In this document: positions 25,226 to 34,100 of the stretch, piece after piece
Numbering within the stretch: the first letter of the stretch is position 1
Layout: each line of letters opens with the position of its first letter
Source of the DNA: Sphingomonas sp. LY29
GTDB lineage: Bacteria; Pseudomonadota; Alphaproteobacteria; Sphingomonadales; Sphingomonadaceae
Assembly (NCBI RefSeq): GCF_035593985.1
Contig: NZ_CP141587.1
Coordinates: 558,001-622,000, forward strand
Direction of reading: 5' to 3'
Length of the DNA: 64,000 nucleotides
Position numbers and translations under genes: made by a program
Notes under the pieces: generated by a model
What the model was told of the DNA's origin: nothing
What the model saw: the letters and a program-made list of their open reading frames with translations, nothing else
Databases searched by the model: none

Positions 25226-26227
25226 ATGTTGAAATCAAATGCTGCGCGCCGCGCGATCGGCATCGACCTTGGCACGGCCAATACTATTGCCGTGACGGCA
25301 CGCGGCGGCATTGTCTTCGATCAACCGTCCGTCTGCTGCTTCCAAAGCTATGACGCAGCGCCGCGCTTTATTTCGGCCGGCGACGTCGCGCACAGCTATG
25401 TCGGTCGGGTAACCAAACCGCTGAAGATCGTGCGACCCCTGAAGAACGGCGTACTCAGCGACATGTCGGCGGCCCGCGAACTGCTTTACTTCGTGAATCA
25501 GGCCATCGGTGGACAACGTCGCTTTGGCCGGCTTCGTCCCCACATCGGTATTCCCGCGGATGCTACGCAAAGCGAACGCAGCGCCTTGTTCAGCGCCGCG
25601 ACTGATGCCGGCTTTGGCCGGCCCGAACTGCTGCCGGAGCCGCTGCTCGCGGCGATCGGCCTGGGGCTGGACGTCGACCAACCGCGCGGCCGGATGATTG
25701 TGGATTGTGGCGCCGGAACGACGGAAGCCGCCGTGATTTCGCTTGGCGGGATCTGCCTGACCAATTCGGTTCGCGGGGGCGGCGAAGCCTTGAACCGGTC
25801 GCTGATCGAGCATCTCCACTCCGAGCATCGGTTTCAGATTGGGGTCGCCGCGGCAGAGACGATGAAAATCCAATTGTCAGCGCTCCTGGCCAACCCGGCG
25901 TCAGACGACTCGGTCGAGGTGCGCGGGCTGGACGCGGCGTCTGGACTGCCCCGTGCGCTCCCGGTGCCGGCATCCGAGCTATTGCCGGTGTGGCAGAAAC
26001 ATGTGTCCGAGATCGTCAACATGGTGCGCGAGACGCTGCGCGACACGCCCGCCGAACTGTCGAAGGACATATTGGACGACGGCATCACGCTAACCGGTGG
26101 CGGCAGCCTGAGCGCCTTGCTGGCCAAGCAAATTTCACTGGAGACGTCGGTGACGACCCGCGTCGCCGACGCGCCGCGTCATTGCGTCGCCTTCGGCTTG
26201 CAGCGCCTGCTGGAGAAGCAGGCTTAG
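25226..26227 (+). CDS. MreB-like actin-family protein
   Basis: 333 residues. The actin-fold ATPase motifs of MreB are present: AIGIDLGTANTIAV near the start, PHIGIPADATQSERSALFSA, a phosphate-2 motif IVDCGAGTTEAAVISLGG and the adenosine motif ITLTGGGSLSALL. It lacks nothing obvious but diverges from the main MreB (no neighbouring mreC/mreD), so it is a secondary paralogue rather than the essential cell-shape protein. ATG 25226 is a little downstream of GAAGGAACACG. Confidence 0.85.
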   Translation: MLKSNAARRAIGIDLGTANTIAVTARGGIVFDQPSVCCFQSYDAAPRFISAGDVAHSYVGRVTKPLKIVRPLKNGVLSDMSAARELLYFVNQAIGGQRRFGRLRPHIGIPADATQSERSALFSAATDAGFGRPELLPEPLLAAIGLGLDVDQPRGRMIVDCGAGTTEAAVISLGGICLTNSVRGGGEALNRSLIEHLHSEHRFQIGVAAAETMKIQLSALLANPASDDSVEVRGLDAASGLPRALPVPASELLPVWQKHVSEIVNMVRETLRDTPAELSKDILDDGITLTGGGSLSALLAKQISLETSVTTRVADAPRHCVAFGLQRLLEKQA

Positions 26228-26237
26228 GCTTGTGCTG

Positions 26238-27098
26238 CTAAATGTTGGTCTGGTCGGCGGGAACGCCCACCGGCAATAACGCCGCACCGTCGCCTTCCGC
26301 GCAGTCCAGTCCGTCCATGCCGATGCCGTAGCAGGTCATCGACAGTGATCCCATCGCATAACCGCGCACGATCGCCGATGCGCCGCCATCGGTCGCGGCC
26401 AGCCCGGCAGTGTAAAGCAACGGAATGAAATGATCGGGTGTCGGCACTGCCATGTCGAAATCCTGATGCTCGAGGGCACGAAGGATGTGCGCCGGATCGC
26501 TGCTCATTTGCGCGGCGACCGCTTCGTCGAACCGCTGCGCCCAGTCGGCGCCGCCGTCGGGGTCGTCCCAGTCGATCCGCCGCAAATTGTGAACGACATT
26601 CCCGCTCGACACGATCAGCACTCCGCTGCGGCGCAGGGCCGACAGCTTCAATCCCACATCGACGTGATACTCCAGCGGTTTCAAAGCATTGATCGACAGT
26701 TGAACGACGGGCACGTCGGCATGCGGAAAGAGATGGGTCAGCACGCTCCATGTGCCGTGGTCGAGGCCCCATTGATCGCGATCGGCGCCGACCCAATGCG
26801 GCTTCACAATTTCCGCAATTTCGCCGGCAAGTTCGGGCATTCCCGGCGCCGGATAGTCGAACTCGAACAAGTCGTCGGGAAAGCCGTAAAAGTCGTGGAT
26901 CGTCCTGGGCCGGGCCATCGCCGTTACCGCCGTAGCGCCGATAAACCAATGCGCCGAAATCACGAGGATGGCGCGCGGACGCGGCAGGGCCTTGCCCAGC
27001 CGGCGCCACGCCCGCGTGTAGCCATTCAGTTCGAGCGTATTCATCGGACTGCCATGTCCGATGAACAGAGCAGGCATCAAAGTTTCGTGTGTCGACAT
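26238..27098 (-). CDS. ygiD: 4,5-DOPA-dioxygenase-like extradiol enzyme (YgiD family)
   Basis: 286 residues of the LigB/DODA family, which opens catechol rings using a divalent metal. Family signatures are FIGHGSPMN, ILVISAHWF, GLDHGTWSVL, LIVSSGNVVHNLR and TPDHFIPLLY, providing the metal-ligand histidines. It starts 19 bases after microprotein 2 and shares its operon. The natural substrate of YgiD-type enzymes is not settled, so a ring-cleavage activity is the most that can be said. Confidence 0.9.
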   Translation of the reverse strand: MSTHETLMPALFIGHGSPMNTLELNGYTRAWRRLGKALPRPRAILVISAHWFIGATAVTAMARPRTIHDFYGFPDDLFEFDYPAPGMPELAGEIAEIVKPHWVGADRDQWGLDHGTWSVLTHLFPHADVPVVQLSINALKPLEYHVDVGLKLSALRRSGVLIVSSGNVVHNLRRIDWDDPDGGADWAQRFDEAVAAQMSSDPAHILRALEHQDFDMAVPTPDHFIPLLYTAGLAATDGGASAIVRGYAMGSLSMTCYGIGMDGLDCAEGDGAALLPVGVPADQTNI

Positions 27099-27117
27099 CC
27101 GGCCTCTCCTGCGCAGC

Positions 27118-27216
27118 TTAGCCCGCGACGAGCGAGGCTACTGCCAGCAACGCCGGCAGTCCGAATGCAATCGTCGACCCGACAATTGCAACTTCTGACT
27201 TCTCACGAACGGTCAT
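27118..27216 (-). CDS. Microprotein 2 of a paralogous pair, 32 aa, single membrane helix
   Basis: ATG 27216 with GGGAGACTAACC before it, stop TAA at 27118. It reads MTVREKSEVAIVGSTIAFGL, then PALLAVASLVAG. Against microprotein 1 about 20 of 32 positions agree, and many codons differ at third positions, which points to selection on the protein. It precedes the DODA-like gene by 19 bases. Confidence 0.7.
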   Translation of the reverse strand: MTVREKSEVAIVGSTIAFGLPALLAVASLVAG

Positions 27217-27255
27217 GGTTAGTCTCCCTAAAGATCCGGCTTCGCACATTTCGAA

Positions 27256-27293
27256 GCCACCTGAGGAATAGGGCAAAGCCGGCCGCAGGTGGC
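27256..27293. repeat. Inverted repeat in the microprotein 2 leader
   Basis: GCCACCTG (27256-27263) and CAGGTGGC (27286-27293) form a perfect 8-bp inverted repeat with a 22-base spacer; the right arm is part of the shared upstream box. Confidence 0.55.
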
Positions 27294-27335
27294 ATAGAAC
27301 CTCTTGACGCCCACCGCAGACTCTGCGGTTTAAAT
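27283..27335 (-). promoter_or_regulatory. Shared upstream box, copy 2, with palindrome
   Basis: Contains CCGCAGGTGGC, TTGA and the perfect palindrome ACCGCAGA-C-TCTGCGGT (27313-27329), nine bases before the Lrp-type regulator start. The palindrome is a good candidate operator for that regulator, which is divergent from microprotein 2. Confidence 0.6.
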
Positions 27336-27338
27336 GCC

Positions 27339-27815
27339 ATGAACGCAGCACAACGACTGGATCGCATCGATCGGCGGATATTGGCCAATTTGCAGGCCGA
27401 AGGCCGTCTCACCAACCACGCGCTCGCGGAGCGCGTCGCGTTGTCGCCAAGCGCTTGCCTGGCGCGCGTCCGGCGGCTCGAGGAAGCGGGCGTGATCGAA
27501 GGTTACCATGCCCGCCTCAACCCCTTCGTGCTCGACATCGGCCTCGTCCTGTTCGCCGAAGTCACGCTCAACGCTCACGGCACGGCCGATCTGGCCCGCT
27601 TCGAAGCTGGCATTGCGCGCTTCGAGCAGATCGTTGAGGCATCGCACGTCAGCGGCGCCTTCGACTATTTGCTTAAGGTGGTCGTTGCGGACATGGCCGA
27701 ATGGAACGCGATTGCCCAGCATCTGACCGCGAGCGACATCGGCGGCGAGCGCGTCAACACGCATGTGCTGATGGACAAGCCGAAGAAGTTCGTCGGCTAT
27801 CCGGTACGGATCTGA
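27339..27815 (+). CDS. Lrp/AsnC-family transcriptional regulator
   Basis: 158 residues from ATG 27339. The frame is open far upstream, but the family starts here (LDRIDRRILANLQAEGRLTN). The helix-turn-helix is ALAERVALSPSACLARVRRL, followed by EEAGVIEGYHARLNP and the RAM effector domain (VEASHVSGAFDYLLKVVVAD). It is transcribed divergently from microprotein 2 and the DODA-like gene, and is their probable regulator. Confidence 0.92.
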   Translation: MNAAQRLDRIDRRILANLQAEGRLTNHALAERVALSPSACLARVRRLEEAGVIEGYHARLNPFVLDIGLVLFAEVTLNAHGTADLARFEAGIARFEQIVEASHVSGAFDYLLKVVVADMAEWNAIAQHLTASDIGGERVNTHVLMDKPKKFVGYPVRI

Positions 27816-27840
27816 CCGTTCGCTCGCGCTCGCCGCGACG

Positions 27841-29439
27841 TCAGGCCGTAAGCTCGAAACTGTCGGCGCGGGCCGCGCGCCACGCGGCGCTGTAGAAGTC
27901 GCGGTCGTGGGCGTCAGTCAGCAATTCGCCCGGCTCAAGGTAGATGTGGAGTTGGGAGAACATCCGGATTTCGGTCGGGCTGACGCGTCGGACGAGGTGG
28001 CGCGGGCCGATCGCGCGCGGATGATCGAGGCCCGCCGCGGCAATCATGTCGGCCAGTGCGCTCAGCGTGTTGCGGTGAAATGCTTGCACCCGATCGGCCT
28101 TGTCGGGCACGACAAGTGCGCGCTGCCGCATCGGGTCCTGGGTCGCGACACCGACCGGACAGCGATTTGTGTGGCAGCTGAGCGACTGGATGCAGCCCAG
28201 CGCGAACATGAAGCCGCGTCCGGCGTTGGTCCAGTCGGCGCCTAAGGCAAGCACCGCTGCAATATCGAAGCCGCTGATGATCTTGCCTGCGGCACCGACC
28301 TTAATCCTTTCGCGGATGCCAGCCCCGACCAGCGTATTGTGCACGAACAGCAGGCTTTCACGCATTGGCATGCCGAGATGGTCGGAGAATTCGAGCGGCG
28401 AAGCCCCGGTGCCCCCCTCGGCGCCGTCGACGACGATGAAGTCGGGATAGACGCCGGTCTCGCGCATCGCCTTGACCATGCCCATGAACTCCCACGGCTG
28501 GCCGACGCACAGCTTGAAACCGACCGGCTTGCCACCCGACAGCCGGCGCAGTTTTTCGATGAAGGCCATCAGGCCGAGCGGCGTCGAAAACGCGCTGTGC
28601 CTGGCGGGGGACAGGCAGTCCCGCCCCATCGGCACGCCGCGCGCGTCCGCGATTTCGGCGCTGACTTTTTCCGCCGGAAGGATCCCGCCGTGGCCCGGCT
28701 TTGCGCCTTGGCTCAGCTTGATTTCGATCATCTTTACTTGCGGGTCGTCGGCCTGTTCAGCGAAGCCGTCAGGATCGAACGACCCGTCGTCTGTCCGGCA
28801 CCCGAAATAGCCGCTGCCGATTTCCCAAATCAGGTCGCCGCCATGTTCGCGATGATAGGGGCTGATGCTGCCTTCGCCCGTGTCATGCGCGAAACCGCCC
28901 ATCATCGCGCCCTTGTTGAGCGCGAGAATGGCGTTCGCACTCAAGGAGCCGAAGCTCATCGCCGAGATATTGAAGATCGATGCCGAATAAGGCTGCTTGC
29001 AATCATCGCCTCCAATCAGGACGCGGAACGTCGCTGGATCCGCCGGCATCGCCGGACGGGTCGAATGGGCAATGAATTCATAGCCGTTCTTGTAGACGTC
29101 GAGCATCGTCCCAAATGCGCGATCGCTGCTCTCATTTTTGGCTCGGGCATAGACCAGCGAGCGCTGACTGCGCGAGAACGGCGTTTCTTCTTGGTCGCCC
29201 TCGATCAGATACTGGCGGATCTCAGGCCTAATTTCTTCGAACAACCAGCGTAGGCGCCCGATGATCGGATAGTTGCGGCGCACAGAGTGCAACGGCTGGG
29301 CAAGGTCGTAGAGGCCCAGAAGGGTCAAAAGGGTCCCCACGACGAAGAATGGGATCGACCATATCGCAGGTAGATAGAAAGCCGTGACAGCGGTCATGAC
29401 GACGCTGCCAACTAGTGCGGTGAATCTGGAAAAAAACAC
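27841..29439 (-). CDS. FMN-binding glutamate-synthase-like membrane protein
   Basis: 532 residues from GTG 29439 (AGGATAAGG upstream); GTG 29463 would add eight. Two hydrophobic helices (about 5-45) precede a GOGAT-type (beta/alpha)8 barrel: NISAMSFGSLSANAILALNKGA, GEGSISPYHREHGGDLIWEIG, EIKLSQGAKPGHGGILP, VDGAEGGTGASPLEF and a cluster of cysteines (CIQSLSCHTNRCPVG) that would hold a 3Fe-4S centre. The amidotransferase domain is absent, so it is not a full glutamate synthase. The reaction of these stand-alone proteins is unproven. Confidence 0.88.
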   Translation of the reverse strand: MFFSRFTALVGSVVMTAVTAFYLPAIWSIPFFVVGTLLTLLGLYDLAQPLHSVRRNYPIIGRLRWLFEEIRPEIRQYLIEGDQEETPFSRSQRSLVYARAKNESSDRAFGTMLDVYKNGYEFIAHSTRPAMPADPATFRVLIGGDDCKQPYSASIFNISAMSFGSLSANAILALNKGAMMGGFAHDTGEGSISPYHREHGGDLIWEIGSGYFGCRTDDGSFDPDGFAEQADDPQVKMIEIKLSQGAKPGHGGILPAEKVSAEIADARGVPMGRDCLSPARHSAFSTPLGLMAFIEKLRRLSGGKPVGFKLCVGQPWEFMGMVKAMRETGVYPDFIVVDGAEGGTGASPLEFSDHLGMPMRESLLFVHNTLVGAGIRERIKVGAAGKIISGFDIAAVLALGADWTNAGRGFMFALGCIQSLSCHTNRCPVGVATQDPMRQRALVVPDKADRVQAFHRNTLSALADMIAAAGLDHPRAIGPRHLVRRVSPTEIRMFSQLHIYLEPGELLTDAHDRDFYSAAWRAARADSFELTA

Positions 29440-29510
29440 GAACCTTATCCTGCATAGTAACACGACCGCCGTGGGATCGAAGGCCGCCGGTTAGATTGCA
29501 ATCGAAGTTG

Positions 29511-29924
29511 CTAAGCAGCCGAAATGACTTCGAGCACAGAGAGGATGCGTGGGCTACCGTCGAGCCCCGGCCAGTTGATCGACTGCCCGGCGCGCAGGCC
29601 GATGAGCCCGGCGCCGACGGGCGTCAAAATCGAGATACTGCCTTCGTCGATGTTGGCCTTGCCTGGCAGAACCAGTTGCACGTTGCGCACAACGCCGCTG
29701 CGATCGTCGAAGTAGGCGATCTTGGATCCCAACTTGACGACCGTGTCCGGCACCTTAGCGGCCGGACAGATTCTCGCGCGGTTGATTTCCTTGAACAGCA
29801 TGTCGGCTAACTCGGGTTGCGCCTGTTCAAGGCCCGTCGCGTAACTGGCGATGAGGTCATAATCGGTGTCGGAAAGCAGAATTGCGGGTCTGCTGGCGCC
29901 GCGGCGCCTTTCAGCATGTTGCAT
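29511..29924 (-). CDS. rnk: Rnk/GreA-like nucleoside-diphosphate-kinase regulator
   Basis: 137 residues from ATG 29924; an in-frame ATG at 29999 would add 25 residues that look non-coding. The order is a short N-terminal helical pair (AILLSDTDYDLIASYATGLE) and the GreA/GreB C-terminal FKBP-like domain (VVKLGSKIAYFDDRSGVVRNVQLV, SILTPVGAGLIGLRAGQSI). Rnk binds RNA polymerase and is thought to affect transcription. No clear ribosome site is visible. Confidence 0.82.
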   Translation of the reverse strand: MQHAERRRGASRPAILLSDTDYDLIASYATGLEQAQPELADMLFKEINRARICPAAKVPDTVVKLGSKIAYFDDRSGVVRNVQLVLPGKANIDEGSISILTPVGAGLIGLRAGQSINWPGLDGSPRILSVLEVISAA

Positions 29925-30320
29925 GATGATACCAATGCGAGATTCTTGTTGGGCCACGATGCGCGAGTCCGCGTCACCAAGGTGACGTCCGCTATTCATC
30001 GCTCGAAGTGAATTGCCCCAGACCGTCGACCTTGTCGGAGCGGCCTGGGGCTAGAAGCCCGCGAGGAGCTGGCCCGAATGCGCACAAAAGCGCCGGAAAA
30101 TCGGCATGCAATCCATCTCAGGAAGGTGGGCATGCGGTCGATACAAGTCAAGCAGACCAAGAAATGGGGTGCCGCCGGCGCGGCGGGATGCGAACGCGGT
30201 CAACTCGCTATTCGCCATACGACACGGCCTGTCCTTAGAGATACCACTGTAAATGGCAGCTCTGGAAAGACGTCAGCCTCCTCCTAAACGACCGACATGG
30301 GCACGAAGAAGAACGGCGGA

Positions 30321-30355
30321 ACCTGGCCGCTAGCGGACTGGCCGCTTTCGAGCGG
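30321..30355. repeat. Dispersed palindromic repeat, type B
   Basis: ACCTGGCCGCTAGCGGACTG followed by GCCGCTTTCGAGCGG; a further AAAGCGGAC follows at about 30364. Confidence 0.5.
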
Positions 30356-30483
30356 CAAGGGCGAAAAGCGGACACTCTTTCCGAGAGCCGGACCGCAACC
30401 GCTTTAAACCCATTTCGAGTACTCCCTCTAGGTGAATCTGACCGTTCGCCTCCCCAATCTTACCAACTAGAGAACTGCCGCTC

Positions 30484-30508
30484 GGAACGATCGCCAAGTG
30501 TCCTCGTT
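30484..30508 (+). promoter_or_regulatory. EcfG general-stress promoter of the vWA-kinase-phosphatase operon
   Basis: GGAAC (30484-30488), 16 bases, CGTT (30505-30508): an exact match to the EcfG consensus GGAAC-N16/17-CGTT, about 50 bases before the operon's first start codon. Confidence 0.75.
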
Positions 30509-30558
30509 CGCTCAGGCAGTGGACCGCCTCCGTGCGCCCAATATGAATGGAGAATGAG

Positions 30559-31527
30559 ATGAGCACCGATCCGACTGCGCCTGGCGCCGACGAAGCGACC
30601 ACCAGCCTGCCGACCGAAGCACCGCCGGTCGAGAGCGGATCAGACGGTCATCCCCCCGCTGAAACAAGCCCTTTTGGCGAGGCTTCTGAAGCGGCCTCGC
30701 CCGATGCCGGTGCTTCACCCGTCGCGGATGAGAGCGCGACTGTGGGAGACTCCACTTCCCCCGGGGTCGCCGAGATAGCAGCAGGCGGACAAGCGCCGCA
30801 GAGCCGCGAGAAGACCAAGGGCGTCGCCGATATCGTGTTCGTCGTCGACATCAGCGGCAGCATGGCGCCGTGCATCGACGCGCTGCGTCAGAACATCGAG
30901 ACCTTCGTCGGGACTCTCGCGAGCGGCGACGCCAACAATGCGGCACCGGTCAAGGACTGGCGGGCCAAGGTCGTCGGCTACCGCGACATCGAAGCCGCCG
31001 AAAGCGACGGGCTGCCGTGGATCGTCGATAACCAGTTCGTCCGCGATCCGGCCGAGCTCAAGGGCCAGCTTGCCGCGCTTCAGGCCAGTGGCGGTGGCGA
31101 CGAGCCCGAATCCCTGCTCGACACCCTGTACAAGGTCGCCACCATGGAGGCGACGGCCAAGGGCGCGCAGACCGTCGAAGGCGCCAAGTGGCGCTACCGC
31201 AGTGACGCGGCGCGCGTCGTCGTCGTGTTCACCGACGCCTCGTTCAAGGAAACGATGAGCATTCCCGAAGCGAGCGGCGGATCGCTGCAAGACGTCGCCA
31301 ACGTCGTCATGGCCAACCGCGTCATTCTCAGCATCTTCGCGCCCAACTTCGAAGGCTATGACCGCCTCAGCCAGATCGACAAATCCGAATGGGAAGTGGT
31401 CGAATATGAAGGGTTGAACGCGCAGGAAGCCCTGCAGAAGTTCACCTCCGACCCCGTCAATTTCCGCAACACGCTCAAGCAGCTTGCCGCTAGCGTCTCC
31501 CGCTCCGCCGAGACGGTCGCGCTTTGA
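30559..31527 (+). CDS. von Willebrand factor A domain protein (TerY-like)
   Basis: 322 residues from ATG 30559 (GGAGAATGAG before it; ATG 30547 is possible). Residues 1-85 are an acidic, Pro/Ser/Ala-rich linker, probably disordered. Residues about 88-315 are a vWA domain with an intact metal site: DIVFVVDISGSM (D97, S99, S101), SGGGDEPESLLDTLYK and VVVFTDASFKET. It is the first gene of a tight operon with a Ser/Thr kinase, a phosphatase and a zinc-ribbon protein. TerY-type vWA proteins occupy the same place in published phospho-signalling triads. It may act as a substrate, scaffold or sensor. Confidence 0.9.
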   Translation: MSTDPTAPGADEATTSLPTEAPPVESGSDGHPPAETSPFGEASEAASPDAGASPVADESATVGDSTSPGVAEIAAGGQAPQSREKTKGVADIVFVVDISGSMAPCIDALRQNIETFVGTLASGDANNAAPVKDWRAKVVGYRDIEAAESDGLPWIVDNQFVRDPAELKGQLAALQASGGGDEPESLLDTLYKVATMEATAKGAQTVEGAKWRYRSDAARVVVVFTDASFKETMSIPEASGGSLQDVANVVMANRVILSIFAPNFEGYDRLSQIDKSEWEVVEYEGLNAQEALQKFTSDPVNFRNTLKQLAASVSRSAETVAL

Positions 31528-31554
31528 CGCGCGGCCCGCGGCGGTAGGCAAAAA

Positions 31555-32877
31555 ATGGCAAAGAAACTCAAGGTCGGGGACGTCATCCGGGGCTATCGCA
31601 TCGTCAAGGTGTTCGGCCCCGGAATGATGGCGATTTCCTATGCCGCGGTAGCCCCAAGCGGCCGCAAGGTGTTCTTGAAGCAGTACAAGTCGCCGGCACC
31701 GACGGTCGTCTGGTACCCCGACTTCGTCGCCTATCAGAAGGAGGTGGCGGCGCGTGTGGTGCGCGGCAAGGCCGACAACTTCGCCGTCGGTCACGTCGAC
31801 TCGTTCGAGGAAATGTGGGGCGGCCGTTGCTATTTCCAGGCGTTCGAGTTCGTCGAGAATGGCGCCGACCTGCAGCAAGTGCTCGACAAGGAGCGCGAAA
31901 GCCATCGCGCGACGAAGCGGGCGCCGACCAGCGACCCCGCCATCTGGCAGCGCCACGCGACCTGGGCGAAGGTGCTCGTCGCTGGCGTCGGGGCGCTCCA
32001 CGACGTCAAGATCGTCCACGCCGATCTAAAGCCCGCCAATGCCTATCTGATCGAGGACCCGACGATCGCGTCGGAATTCCAGCTCAAGCTGATCGACATG
32101 GACTTTTCGCTGCTCGCGGACCGCCGGCCGCCGTGGCACGGCCACCAAGGCTATGTCGGCACCGACAATTATCGCTCCCCCGAGCATTTGACGCGCGGCG
32201 CGGTGCCGGGGCTTGCCTCCGACATGTTCACCTGTGGCGTGATCCTCTACGAACTGTTAGCCGGCCATCACCCCTATTGGTCCGAGGACCAGGCCGACTA
32301 TGCGCGCAAGGTCCAGGGCTACGCCGCCAGGCCGCCGGCGCTGCTGGGCCAGATGCCGTGGCCCGCGAGCAATGCCGACGTCAGCGCCGCACTGCATCGC
32401 TGCCTCGACCCGAACCCGGCGGGCCGCCCGACCGCGACCGAACTGCGCGCGATCCTGAGCGGCCGCAACCGCAAGGCCGCGACCGCAGCGCCGGCTGCCC
32501 CCGTACCCGCGGCGCTAAGGCCCGCCTCCCCACCGGCCCCCGCCGCCGCTCCCGGCCCGGCGCTGGTGTCCGACGCCGTCGAACTAATCGCCCCGGGCGG
32601 CCGGACGCTGCGGCTGCGCATCCGCACCGAGCTCGGCAAGAGGCTGATGCGGCAATTTGGCGACGAAGCTGAGTTCTGGGACGAGCGCCAATGCGTCCTC
32701 GAGCGCGGCGCCGGCGGCCAATGGTCCGTCAAGCCCGCCGGGCCGACGACCAACCAGACCCTAGTGAACGGCCGGGCCCTGACCGGCCCGCAATTGCTCC
32801 AGGGTGGCGACCAGATCGCGGTCGGCAATGAGGCCAAAAAGGTCGCCAAGCTTCCGCTCATCGTGCGCGCGGCATGA
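31555..32877 (+). CDS. Ser/Thr protein kinase with FHA-like C-terminus
   Basis: 440 residues. Residues about 10-305 are a Hanks-type kinase: G-loop region IVKVFGPGMMAISYA, lysine K42 (VFLKQYK), catalytic loop VHADLKPANAY (D157), magnesium loop IDMDFS (D183, glycine replaced by serine), GTDNYRSPEH and the APE-like helix. A Pro/Ala-rich linker (about 308-340) leads to an FHA-type beta domain (ECVLERGAGG-like RQCVLERGAGGQW, TTNQTLVNGRALTG, LLQGGDQIAVG). The start is 27 bases after the vWA stop and the stop overlaps the phosphatase start by 4 bases. It should phosphorylate an operon partner. Confidence 0.9.
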   Translation: MAKKLKVGDVIRGYRIVKVFGPGMMAISYAAVAPSGRKVFLKQYKSPAPTVVWYPDFVAYQKEVAARVVRGKADNFAVGHVDSFEEMWGGRCYFQAFEFVENGADLQQVLDKERESHRATKRAPTSDPAIWQRHATWAKVLVAGVGALHDVKIVHADLKPANAYLIEDPTIASEFQLKLIDMDFSLLADRRPPWHGHQGYVGTDNYRSPEHLTRGAVPGLASDMFTCGVILYELLAGHHPYWSEDQADYARKVQGYAARPPALLGQMPWPASNADVSAALHRCLDPNPAGRPTATELRAILSGRNRKAATAAPAAPVPAALRPASPPAPAAAPGPALVSDAVELIAPGGRTLRLRIRTELGKRLMRQFGDEAEFWDERQCVLERGAGGQWSVKPAGPTTNQTLVNGRALTGPQLLQGGDQIAVGNEAKKVAKLPLIVRAA

Positions 32878-34100
32878 TGGACGACGAACCCGACGTCGCG
32901 GTCGATCAGCACGGCACCCCCGACGAGCCGTGCGCCGGCGACCGCATCCCCGCGATCGAGCCCGCGCCGAGCGAGGCCCCACCCGACAAGCCCACCATCG
33001 CTGCTTTGCCCGAAATTCAGGATGTTCACGACCTCGACTGGGCCCCGATTGGGGAGGCTGTGACGAGGTCGTCCGACCGCTCGCGGATGCGTGCGACAGT
33101 CGAAGGGTTCGAGGCTTTGCTCGACCGTCCTGGTGGACCCGGGCTTCTGTTCGACCGCGACCGCTCCGGTGCCGAGGACCAGGCGATTAAGGTCGGCGAG
33201 CTCGATCCCGCGGCGCCCTTGTGGATCATCGGCGACCTGCACGGCGACCTGCTGGCGCTCGAAGCCTCGCTCACCCTGATCGCCCGATGCGCACACGACG
33301 AGGGCTCACCGCCGCCGAACATGGTGCTGCTTGGCGACCTGTTCGACGACGAGGGACTGGGCCTCGAATTGCTACTTCGCGTGTTCGAACTAGTGCTCGA
33401 AGCGCCGGATCGCATTTGCGTCCTCGTCGGCAACCATGACGAGGCCCTGTCTTACGACGGCACCCGTTTCGCCACGAGCGTGTCGCCGGGCGACTTCGCC
33501 GACTTCCTCAACGCCAATCTCGCCCATGAATGGATCGAGCGCGCGGGCAAGCTCGCGGTGCGCTTTTTCGCCCAAGCGCCGCACGCCTTGTTCCTGCCCG
33601 ACGGGCTGCTCATCGCCCACGCCGGCTTCCCGCTGATCGATCTCCATCCGCACCTCGAGGCGAACGCTGACTGGAACGACCCGGCCTGCCTGTCTGACTT
33701 CACCTGGACCCGTGCCCACCCGACCGCCCGCAAGAAGATGCCCAACCGCTTCACCCGCGGAAGCCAGTTCGGACGCGATGACTTCGCCGCTTTCTGCGAG
33801 CTCAGCACGCGCCTCGGCCGCCCGGTGACGCACATCGTCCGCGGTCACGACCACGCCGAGGAGCGCTTCATGGTCTATCCCGCCTACGAGGCGCATCCGA
33901 TGCTGACGACCGTCGCTTTGTCGCGCCGTCTGCCGCGCGAGACATTCGGCCCCTATGAGCGGGTGCCAACGCTCGCCCGCTTCATTCCCAGATCCCTGCC
34001 GCGGTTGTACCGCCTCCACCTGCCCGCCGAGCTGGTCGCGACGGTCTTCCCCCCGCCCGAAGCCCCCGCTGATCCGGCCCCCGTGGAGTGCCAGCAATGA
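32874..34100 (+). CDS. PPP-family metallophosphoesterase (protein phosphatase)
   Basis: 408 residues. After about 100 acidic linker residues the calcineurin-like core appears: GDLHGD (120-125), GDLFDDEG (154-161), GNHDE (186-190), then IAHAGFP and VRGHDHAEERF. These are the metal- and phosphate-binding motifs of PPP phosphatases. It overlaps the kinase stop (ATGA) and is itself overlapped by the next gene, so kinase and phosphatase are made together. This suggests reversible Ser/Thr phosphorylation. Confidence 0.9.
   Translation: MMDDEPDVAVDQHGTPDEPCAGDRIPAIEPAPSEAPPDKPTIAALPEIQDVHDLDWAPIGEAVTRSSDRSRMRATVEGFEALLDRPGGPGLLFDRDRSGAEDQAIKVGELDPAAPLWIIGDLHGDLLALEASLTLIARCAHDEGSPPPNMVLLGDLFDDEGLGLELLLRVFELVLEAPDRICVLVGNHDEALSYDGTRFATSVSPGDFADFLNANLAHEWIERAGKLAVRFFAQAPHALFLPDGLLIAHAGFPLIDLHPHLEANADWNDPACLSDFTWTRAHPTARKKMPNRFTRGSQFGRDDFAAFCELSTRLGRPVTHIVRGHDHAEERFMVYPAYEAHPMLTTVALSRRLPRETFGPYERVPTLARFIPRSLPRLYRLHLPAELVATVFPPPEAPADPAPVECQQ

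Larger units (their letters stand above)
29925..30546. other. Intergenic region with a repeat and a stress promoter
   Basis: No frame here has a convincing coding pattern; one of 69 codons (30078-30287) is basic and unlike its neighbours. The region holds the type B repeat at 30321 and the EcfG promoter at 30484. Confidence 0.5.

Noticed and set aside
26430..27338. Upstream extension of the Lrp frame
   Set aside because: Runs antisense through the DODA-like gene; the family start is at 27339.
30078..30287. 69-codon open frame in the gap before the vWA gene
   Set aside because: Composition is basic and unlike genes here, no ribosome site, no family.
30715..32019. Long leftward open frame (434 codons) across the vWA-kinase genes
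   Set aside because: It is antisense to two genes with intact vWA and kinase motifs; high GC produces long mirror frames.
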